Of a DNA stretch of 6,582 bases, positions 1-5,877 are shown one piece after another. Source of the stretch: an uncultured Eubacteriales bacterium (GTDB lineage Bacteria; Bacillota; Clostridia; Christensenellales; Borkfalkiaceae); NCBI GenBank assembly GCA_902797515.1, contig CADBSX010000039.1, forward strand, positions 1 through 6,582. The letters run 5' to 3'. Position 1 is the stretch's first letter. Every line of letters begins with the position of its first letter. Position numbers and translations under genes: made by a program. The notes under the pieces are model-generated. The model worked only from the letters and a program-made list of their open reading frames with translations, searched no databases and was not told the DNA's origin.

Positions 1-1174
1 ACACTTTGAAAGTCTTTTTCTCTATTCCCTCTCTTATAGCGTTCAAGACGAGGACTTCGCGGTCGAGTTTATCGAGTTCCGCCGAAGTAAAGCGGACGAC
101 CGTTTCGGAATACGCGCCCTTTCTTCTGATAATGAAATCGAACGCCTCGCGCAGTTTTTCGCCGTTTTTGGCGAAATCCGAAAGCCTTACAATAAAATAC
201 TGGAACGAAAGCGATATGTTCGCCCCGCCCGAAAAAAAGGTCGCGGGAAGTCCTTCGGCGAATTTTTTGACTACTTCGTCCTCGCTCTCGTTTTTCGACA
301 CCGCGGCGAAACAGCCGCCGTCGAGGTAAAACACGTTTTTTCTGCCGAATACGACGTGCAATTCGTCGAACATGGCCAAAATCATACTCTTCCACGCCTC
401 GGCGTTTAAAGTCCTGCGAAGATATCCGTCGTTCTGCAAACACGCGACCACCACTTTGCCCTGCGCCGTAGAGTGTTCCCGTATAAAATATGTGAACGCC
501 GTCCTGTTGAAACATTTTGAAGTTTTGTAGAGGTAGTCGGACGGTCGCTCTATCGACGCGTAAGTAAGCACTAATCCGAGCGAACACGCGAAAGTAGATA
601 GGCGCAACGCCGAGTCGATAAGTTGCGCGACTATCGACGCGAGTACGACAACTATGAAAACGACGACGGAAGTCACCTGAAATTTGCCGACGTTTTTCCT
701 GCCCGTAACGAGAAGTACTATCGAGTAAGTTATCGCGAAAAACGTCACCGCGTAAAGGTAATAATACAGCGGTCCGCGGATATACACGCCGTCTTTAATT
801 TTGAATATAAGACCGGTAAAAGCCGACGAAAGAATGATTACGGCGGTAAAAACGAGCGCGGATTTCGCTATTATCCTATGTACGTTCCCTGCGTTCGTAA
901 GCGCGACGACGTATAAAAAGAATACGAGAGCGCAGTAGTTGTTCCCGATCAGAAACGCGGCTTTCAAAAGAAAATTGAGAAAATCGGGAACGCCCGACAG
1001 ACCGAGCGTAAAATTAGTTATCACGTCGAAAACGCCGGAACATATCGCGCTTATCATTAAAAACATCAACGCTTTTCTCGTCCGAGTCGGATATCCGCCG
1101 CCGAAAAGAAAAAGCGAGATAAGCAATGCGGCCAACGCGACCGCCGCTATATCGAACTGATAAATATAGCCCAT
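1..1174 (-). CDS. Membrane-anchored protein with degenerate GGDEF domain and probable EAL (c-di-GMP phosphodiesterase) domain, 3' end outside window
   Basis: An open frame of 391 codons starts at ATG 1174-1172 and runs off the low-coordinate edge without a stop. Residues 8-205 are hydrophobic and contain about seven predicted membrane segments (roughly 8-26, 35-56, 65-91, 105-124, 137-157, 167-187, 191-205), an integral-membrane sensor-like region. Residues about 213-345 have the size and pattern of a GGDEF domain, but the signature is DGGCF (285-289), so cyclase activity is unlikely. Residues about 353-391 (ending EVLVLNAIREGIEKKTFKV) match the helix that normally precedes the first strand of EAL domains. 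The catalytic part lies outside the window, so phosphodiesterase activity is inferred. The start is supported by AGAAGGG eight bases upstream and by the TGATG overlap with ftsY, which suggests translational coupling. A catalytically dead c-di-GMP-binding protein is the main alternative. Confidence 0.8.
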   Translation of the reverse strand, partial: MGYIYQFDIAAVALAALLISLFLFGGGYPTRTRKALMFLMISAICSGVFDVITNFTLGLSGVPDFLNFLLKAAFLIGNNYCALVFFLYVVALTNAGNVHRIIAKSALVFTAVIILSSAFTGLIFKIKDGVYIRGPLYYYLYAVTFFAITYSIVLLVTGRKNVGKFQVTSVVVFIVVVLASIVAQLIDSALRLSTFACSLGLVLTYASIERPSDYLYKTSKCFNRTAFTYFIREHSTAQGKVVVACLQNDGYLRRTLNAEAWKSMILAMFDELHVVFGRKNVFYLDGGCFAAVSKNESEDEVVKKFAEGLPATFFSGGANISLSFQYFIVRLSDFAKNGEKLREAFDFIIRRKGAYSETVVRFTSAELDKLDREVLVLNAIREGIEKKTFKV

Positions 1175-2070
1175 CAGAATATCCCTTCTATAAATTCGTC
1201 CTTATCGAAAACGTCTATATCGTCGAGTTTTTCGCCCGTGCCGACGAAAGCCACGGGAATCTGCATTTCGTTCATAAGCGCGACGACGAAACCGCCTTTC
1301 GCCGTTCCGTCGAGTTTAGTGAGGATTATCCCGTCTATATCTATCGCCTCGTCGAAAACTTCCACCTGCGATACGGCGTTCTGTCCCGTGGTGGCGTCGA
1401 GAGCGATAAGTTTATAGAAGTTCGCCTCGGGATACTCCCTTTCCACCACTCGCGACATCTTTTTGAGTTCTTCCATAAGGTTGGACTTGGTGTGCAGTCT
1501 GCCCGCCGTGTCGATGATAAGCACGTCCGTCTTTTTCGCCTTTACGGAAGTTATGGCGTCGAACACTACGCTCGAAGGATCGCTGCCCTCTTCGCTCTTT
1601 ATTATCCTTACTTTCGCCCGCTCCGCCCATATTTCGAGTTGATCGGCGGCGGCGGCGCGGAACGTGTCCGCCGCCGCTATCGTGACCGATTTTCCTTTCG
1701 ACGTGAAATATTTGGCGAGTTTACCGATAGACGTGGTCTTTCCGACGCCGTTCACGCCTATTACCATAAACACGGCGGGGATCTCGTACTCGAAATCGTC
1801 GGCGTTGTCGAGACACGACCTGATTTCCTCTTTGAGTTGCGCCAAAACGTAATCTTTATCTTTCGCCCTTTCCGCTATCATACGGTCGCGCAGATTTTCG
1901 ACTATCTCTTCCGCGGTGTTTACCGATATATCCGAAGAGATAAGTATATCTTCGAGGTCGTCGTAAAATTCCTCGCCTATCTTATCGCGGGCGAAGATAA
2001 GACGGAGTTTTTCGGACAAGCCGTCTTTGGTTTTCTTTAATGCGCTGAATAGTTTTCCGAATATTCCCAT
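1174..2070 (-). CDS. ftsY: FtsY, signal recognition particle receptor GTPase
   Basis: This is a complete 298-residue SRP-type GTPase. FtsY pairs with Ffh and 4.5S/scRNA at the cytoplasmic membrane to hand ribosomes making membrane proteins to the translocon. Visible motifs are G1 GVNGVGKT (105-112), the DTFRAAAADQL insertion-box region (135-145), G3 DTAGR (187-191), G4 TKLDGTAKGG (251-260) and the closing GTGEKLDD (277-284), with the usual FtsY-type end DEFIEGIF. DATTGQNA (225-232) is also typical. The N-terminus, MGIFGKLFSALKK, is amphipathic and fits membrane binding. The long acidic A domain of enterobacterial FtsY is absent, as is common in Gram-positives. ATG 2070 is the first possible start, since an in-frame TGA lies 18 bases upstream. 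No Shine-Dalgarno sequence precedes it. FtsY rather than Ffh, because there is no methionine-rich M domain. Confidence 0.97.
   Translation of the reverse strand: MGIFGKLFSALKKTKDGLSEKLRLIFARDKIGEEFYDDLEDILISSDISVNTAEEIVENLRDRMIAERAKDKDYVLAQLKEEIRSCLDNADDFEYEIPAVFMVIGVNGVGKTTSIGKLAKYFTSKGKSVTIAAADTFRAAAADQLEIWAERAKVRIIKSEEGSDPSSVVFDAITSVKAKKTDVLIIDTAGRLHTKSNLMEELKKMSRVVEREYPEANFYKLIALDATTGQNAVSQVEVFDEAIDIDGIILTKLDGTAKGGFVVALMNEMQIPVAFVGTGEKLDDIDVFDKDEFIEGIF
1183..1189 (-). promoter_or_regulatory. Ribosome binding site of the membrane GGDEF/EAL gene, inside the end of ftsY
   Basis: The minus strand reads AGAAGGG, eight bases before the ATG at 1174-1172, within the codons for Ile-Glu-Gly near the ftsY C-terminus. 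The ftsY TGA and this ATG share one base, so terminating ribosomes could reinitiate here directly. Confidence 0.65.
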
Positions 2071-2105
2071 ATCTATAAAATTTACAGTTCAAAAAATCTT
2101 ACTAC

Positions 2106-2125
2106 CGAGCGGAGCAAGGCTCGCG
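2106..2125. repeat. 20-bp repeat, copy 1 (outside the inverted-repeat segment)
   Basis: The plus strand reads CGAGCGGAGCAAGGCTCGCG. It matches the copy at 2174-2193 at 17 of 20 positions, with the three differences adjacent in the centre. Its CGAGC and GCTCG arms can pair around an eight-base loop, and an alternative GAGC/GCTC hairpin with a three-base loop is also possible. Confidence 0.6.
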
Positions 2126-2173
2126 ACGGGTTTTCCTTTTACTCTTTTCGAGTGATGTTTTAAGGTTTAGAAA

Positions 2174-2193
2174 CGAGCAAGGCAAGGCTCGCG
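2174..2193. repeat. 20-bp repeat, copy 2 (inside the inverted-repeat segment)
   Basis: The plus strand reads CGAGCAAGGCAAGGCTCGCG, 68 bp from copy 1 in the same orientation. The pairing arms CGAGC/GCTCG are identical in both copies while three consecutive loop bases differ, so the stem is conserved and the loop is not. On the plus strand both copies are followed, six or seven bases later, by a T-rich run. This is not close enough for a standard terminator. Confidence 0.6.
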
Positions 2194-2203
2194 CAGGTTT
2201 TTC

Positions 2204-2226
2204 GGTCTCAATAGACCTTGTCGGTC
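2204..2226. repeat. Two overlapping, mutually exclusive short hairpins
   Basis: GGTCT (2204-2208) and AGACC (2213-2217) form a five-base-pair stem with a four-base loop. The same GACC (2214-2217) can instead pair with GGTC at 2223-2226 around a five-base loop. Only one can form at a time. No downstream T-run or other regulatory hallmark is attached, so a switch function is not supported beyond the pairing itself. Confidence 0.4.
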
Positions 2227-2283
2227 ATTGCGGACGGAAAACCAAGCAGAAACGCAGCATTGCGAAGTTTATAAGCCTTAAAA

Positions 2284-5200
2284 TTATACGACGCCTGCCT
2301 CAACTCTGTCCACATCCGTCAACTTGACCGATATTATTTTCGATACGCCTTTTTCCTGCATCGTCACGCCGAAAAGCGCGTCGGCCTTTTCCATAGTCAC
2401 TTTCTTGTGCGTTATAACTATGAACTGAGTGTCTTTCGAGAAATTGCGAAGATAATTCGCGAACCTCTCGACGTTCGCGTCGTCGAGCGCCGCCTCTATC
2501 TCGTCCAATACGACGAAAGGCATCGGACGAAGGCGAAGTATCGCGAAAAGTATGGCTATCGCGGTAAGCGCCATTTCGCCGCCCGAAAGAAGGGATATCT
2601 TCTGCAATTTCTTCCCCGGCGGCTCGGCGACTATCTCTATGCCCTGTTCGAGAGGATCTTCCGTTTCGTCCGTTTCGAGAACGAGGTCCGCCGTTCCGCC
2701 GCCGAACAGTTCTTTGAATATCCGCGTGAAATTAGCGCGGATCTTCGCGAAACCTTCCGAGAAAGTCGAACTCATTTCGTTCGTCAGTTGGTCGATTACC
2801 GTCTTTAAATCGCTTTCGGCCTTTTCGAGGTCGGCTCTCTGTTCCGCCAATTCGTCGTATCTGCTTTTCAAGTCGTCGTAATCGCTTATGGCGTTGTGGT
2901 TTACGTCGCCGAGAGCGTTTATCTTCTTCTTTATCCTCGACGTTTCGGACGTGGACGAAGACACGTCGTAATTCTCGTCGCGAAGGTCTTTAGCCGTTTC
3001 GTAGGTAAGTCCGTATTCTTCCGAAACGCGCTGTTCCATATATTCGAGGTCGGTATCGACTTTTGAAAGGGCGACTTCTTCGGAATATTTCTTTTCGTTG
3101 AGTTTATTTATTTCCGCCTGCGCCATCTCGCGTTTCAGGTTATCCTGAACGACCGCCTCGCCGAGTTCTTTTTTCTTGCCCTCGAACGACGCGATCTTTC
3201 CGCGAAGGACGTTTATGTATTCCTGTTCGGTCTCGGTGAGCGCGACGTGTTCTATCTCGGAAAGATAGCCCTTTATCACTGCGTTGTCCGACTCGACGTT
3301 CTTTCTCGCCTCGGCTATATCGTTATACAAGCCCTCTCTCTCGGCGATCATCCTCGAAACGTCCTCTTTCGCGGCGTTTATCTCCGCGGTAAGGAAAGAT
3401 TTTCTCGCGGAAAGTTCGGAATTTTCTTCCATAAGCGTATCGCGGCGTTTCTTGTATTCGTCCGAAACGCTCTTCCTCTTTTCCGCGCTTTCAGCCGCGG
3501 TCTTACGCGCTTTTAAAAGTTCGTCGCCGCCCTGTTCTATATCGGTGTACTGCTTGTTTATCTCGGAAAGACGAGTGGATAAAAGCGCGACGTCGTCCTT
3601 ATAACTCTCGACTTCTTTTTCCGTCGCGGCTATCCTCTGGTCGATAGCCGAAGTCTTTTCTTTGAGCGCGGCTATCTTGTTGCGCGTTTCCTGCAATTCT
3701 ATCTCGGCGGAGTGCAGTTCGTCCGTTCCTTCCTCGACCTGCGCTTTGAGTTGTTCTCTGCGGGCAGAAAGCCTTTCCATTTCCGCGCGCTTTTTGTCGA
3801 GTTCGGCTTTGGTCTCTTCGAGTTTTCTGTCCATCGCGAGAAGGTTGGACGTGTTCTGTTTTCTCGATCCGCCCGAAAGCGAGCCGTTGGACGCTATCAC
3901 GTCGCCGTCGAGAGTTACTATCTTGAACGCGAAACGGTACTTTTCGGCTATCTTTACCGCACTGTCTATGTCTTCCGCTATAAGAGTGTTGCCGAGAAGG
4001 TATCTCACGACGTTATCGTAATATTTATCGTAAGAAACGAGTTCGTTCGCAAGCCCTAATGCCCCCTTTTCGGAAAGCGCGCGGCGAGTTTCGCTCGTTT
4101 CGTATCTCGGTTTCATCGACGACACGGGAAGGAAAGTCACTCTCCCGCCTTCCGTCCTTTTGAGATACTGTATAAGGTATCTCGCGTCGTCGGGAGTGGC
4201 AGTCACCACGTTCTGCACCGCCCCGCCGAGGCACGTCTCTATCGCAACGTCGTATTTTTTATCCGTCCTTATAACGTTCGCGACGACGCCCTTTACTCTC
4301 TTTCCTATCTCGTCGTCGCTCTTCGCGGCAGTGAGAAGTTTTTTGACCGCGTACTGGAATCCGTCGAAACTGTCCCTCAAATTCACGTACATCCTGCGGT
4401 TCGCCTCCAAAGCCGAAATGTCGGAATTGAGGGCGTAAAGTTTATTCGTCACGTCGTTTATATAATAGTTTATGGATTCTATATCCGCCTGCTTGTCCTT
4501 TACGTCGTCCTTTATTGTCTGAACGGTCTTTTCGAGCGCCGACGTTTCGTTTTCCGCCGCCGCCTTTTCGGCGTAGAGAAGAGAGAGTTCGTCGGAAAGA
4601 GTTTTCACTTTTTCGAGCGTTTCCCTCTGTCTTTCGGTCATAACGTTCTTTTCGGCGTCGAGCGCGCCTATCGCCTGTTTGATATCGGCGAGGTTTTCGA
4701 CGCTCGTCAAAATGGCGTTCTGCGCGTCTTCCGCCATCTTCTCGCCCTCGTTCATTTCGGAAAGGACTTTCAAAAGTTCCGCTCTTATATCCGCCGAACG
4801 GTTTTCTATCTTTTCTATCTCTTTGGCGCAGGTTTCCGCATACTCGTTTTTCTCTCTTATTTTAGAGCCGAGTTCGTTTATCTTGCCCTCCGCCTCGCTT
4901 ATCTCGCCTTCGAGCCTCTTTATCTCGGCGCGGAAGAAGTTTATCTTTTCGTCGTAAACTTTCGCCTCGCCCGACTGCCTTTCGTAAGCCTGCACCTTTT
5001 CGACGTGTTCGGCGTTGAGTTGCCTTATGTAGTCGTCCGCCTCGGATATTTCTCTCTGGTGAGCGTTATAAGCCTTAACCGCCTCGTTGAGTTCGAGATT
5101 TCTCGCCTCCAACTGCTCTTTGAGTTCGTCTATTTTGAGATTTATACGGCTCTTCACCGACGCCGCGTTGTCGCGCCTGTAAAGGTAAGCGTTGACTTCG

Positions 5201-5877
5201 TGGTATTTGAGTTCGTCGGAAAGCGCGCGGTAAGCCCTCGCCTTTTCCGCCTGTTTTGAAAGCGGTTCGAGTTGGCGTTCGAGTTCGGTCGTAATATCCG
5301 CTATTCGGACGATATTATCCCTCGTCCTGTCGAGTTTTCTCGAAGTTTCGAGCCTCTTCGCCTTGGTTTTCGCGATGCCGACCGCCTCTTCGAATATAGC
5401 CCTTCTGTCCTCCGGCTTGGAAGAAAGTATTTCCGAAACCTTGCCTTGCCCTATTACCGTATAGCCCTCTTTGCTGAGCCCGCACTCGTGCAAGAGGTCG
5501 ATTATATCGCGAAGGCGCGACGGCTTTTTGTTTACGTAGTATTCGCTGTCGCCCGAACGGAAGAGTTTTCTCGTAAAGACGACTTCGTCGTAATCTATAT
5601 CCTTGAATATCTTGTTGGAATTGTCGAAAGTCAGCGACACCTCGCAGTAAGAAAGGGATTTTCTGTTCTGCGTTCCGCTGAAAATGACGTCCTGCATATT
5701 CGTTCCGCGAAGAGTTTTCGCCGACTGCTCGCCGAGCACCCATTTCACCGCGTCCGCGACGTTGCTCTTTCCGCATCCGTTAGGACCGACGATACAGGTA
5801 ACTCCGTTGTCAAAGCGAATTTCCTGCTTGTCCGCAAAGGATTTGAAACCTATAAGTTCTATCTTTCTGAAATCCAC
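2284..5877 (-). CDS. smc: SMC, chromosome condensation and segregation ATPase
   Basis: This is a full-length 1197-residue SMC, the usual size for bacterial SMC. As a homodimer with ScpA and ScpB (neither encoded here) it loads on the chromosome and extrudes or aligns DNA arms for segregation. The N-terminal head has Walker A GPNGCGKS (31-38) and the Q-loop in VIGQGKV (141-147). Charged, heptad-rich coiled coil occupies about 180-500. The hinge spans about 500-672 and ends with DGDVIASNGSLSGGS (657-671). The returning coiled coil runs to about 1040 and includes the family-typical LGDVN (989-993). The C-terminal head has the signature LLSGGE (1096-1101), Walker B FVVLDE (1121-1126) and the H-loop histidine in ITHKK (His1157). 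All ATPase motifs are intact. The start is GTG, directly after the rnc stop codon, with AGGAG eight bases upstream. Co-transcription with rnc is likely. Confidence 0.98.
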   Translation of the reverse strand: MDFRKIELIGFKSFADKQEIRFDNGVTCIVGPNGCGKSNVADAVKWVLGEQSAKTLRGTNMQDVIFSGTQNRKSLSYCEVSLTFDNSNKIFKDIDYDEVVFTRKLFRSGDSEYYVNKKPSRLRDIIDLLHECGLSKEGYTVIGQGKVSEILSSKPEDRRAIFEEAVGIAKTKAKRLETSRKLDRTRDNIVRIADITTELERQLEPLSKQAEKARAYRALSDELKYHEVNAYLYRRDNAASVKSRINLKIDELKEQLEARNLELNEAVKAYNAHQREISEADDYIRQLNAEHVEKVQAYERQSGEAKVYDEKINFFRAEIKRLEGEISEAEGKINELGSKIREKNEYAETCAKEIEKIENRSADIRAELLKVLSEMNEGEKMAEDAQNAILTSVENLADIKQAIGALDAEKNVMTERQRETLEKVKTLSDELSLLYAEKAAAENETSALEKTVQTIKDDVKDKQADIESINYYINDVTNKLYALNSDISALEANRRMYVNLRDSFDGFQYAVKKLLTAAKSDDEIGKRVKGVVANVIRTDKKYDVAIETCLGGAVQNVVTATPDDARYLIQYLKRTEGGRVTFLPVSSMKPRYETSETRRALSEKGALGLANELVSYDKYYDNVVRYLLGNTLIAEDIDSAVKIAEKYRFAFKIVTLDGDVIASNGSLSGGSRKQNTSNLLAMDRKLEETKAELDKKRAEMERLSARREQLKAQVEEGTDELHSAEIELQETRNKIAALKEKTSAIDQRIAATEKEVESYKDDVALLSTRLSEINKQYTDIEQGGDELLKARKTAAESAEKRKSVSDEYKKRRDTLMEENSELSARKSFLTAEINAAKEDVSRMIAEREGLYNDIAEARKNVESDNAVIKGYLSEIEHVALTETEQEYINVLRGKIASFEGKKKELGEAVVQDNLKREMAQAEINKLNEKKYSEEVALSKVDTDLEYMEQRVSEEYGLTYETAKDLRDENYDVSSSTSETSRIKKKINALGDVNHNAISDYDDLKSRYDELAEQRADLEKAESDLKTVIDQLTNEMSSTFSEGFAKIRANFTRIFKELFGGGTADLVLETDETEDPLEQGIEIVAEPPGKKLQKISLLSGGEMALTAIAILFAILRLRPMPFVVLDEIEAALDDANVERFANYLRNFSKDTQFIVITHKKVTMEKADALFGVTMQEKGVSKIISVKLTDVDRVEAGVV

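Larger units (their letters stand above)
2071..2283. other. Intergenic region between smc and ftsY
   Basis: These 213 bases hold no plausible coding sequence. They contain the inverted-repeat-bounded segment 2158-2283, two 20-bp repeats, and a short AT-rich stretch (2071-2100) before ftsY. On the minus strand I could not find a -35/-10 pair at acceptable spacing for an ftsY promoter, nor a hairpin followed immediately by a T-run that would make an intrinsic terminator after smc. Whether smc and ftsY share a transcript is therefore undecided from sequence. Confidence 0.7.
2158..2283. repeat. 126-bp segment with 17-bp imperfect terminal inverted repeats
   Basis: The left end (2158-2174) reads TTTTAAGGTTTAGAAAC. 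The reverse complement of the right end (2267-2283) reads TTTTAAGGCTTATAAAC. They match at 15 of 17 positions, and the outer eight are perfect. The right end abuts the smc stop codon. Three smaller inverted repeats lie inside: 2174-2193, 2204-2217 and 2253-2264. No clear target-site duplication flanks the segment and it has no coding capacity. It could be a MITE-like or other dispersed element, or a structured RNA at the 3' end of the smc message. As RNA it would fold into a long closing stem around small hairpins. Confidence 0.55.

Noticed and set aside
230..240. Homopolymer run (seven A on the plus strand) as a phase-variation or frameshift site in the membrane protein gene
   Set aside because: The reading frame is continuous on both sides with sensible GGDEF-like sequence, and a single short run is not evidence of programmed slippage.
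69..587. A 172-codon minus-strand frame inside the membrane GGDEF/EAL gene
   Set aside because: It is arginine-rich nonsense in another frame. The continuous 391-codon frame starting at 1174 has membrane segments and domain patterns and explains the region.
1126..2040. A 304-codon open frame on the plus strand opposite ftsY
   Set aside because: It is antisense to an unambiguous, fully conserved FtsY. Its translation is rich in Arg, Tyr and Phe with no recognisable motif, as expected from the complementary strand of a biased gene.
2106..2125. Intrinsic terminator for smc or for a plus-strand transcript
   Set aside because: The stems are only five base pairs, and the T-runs are separated from them by six or more bases. 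No plus-strand gene ends here.
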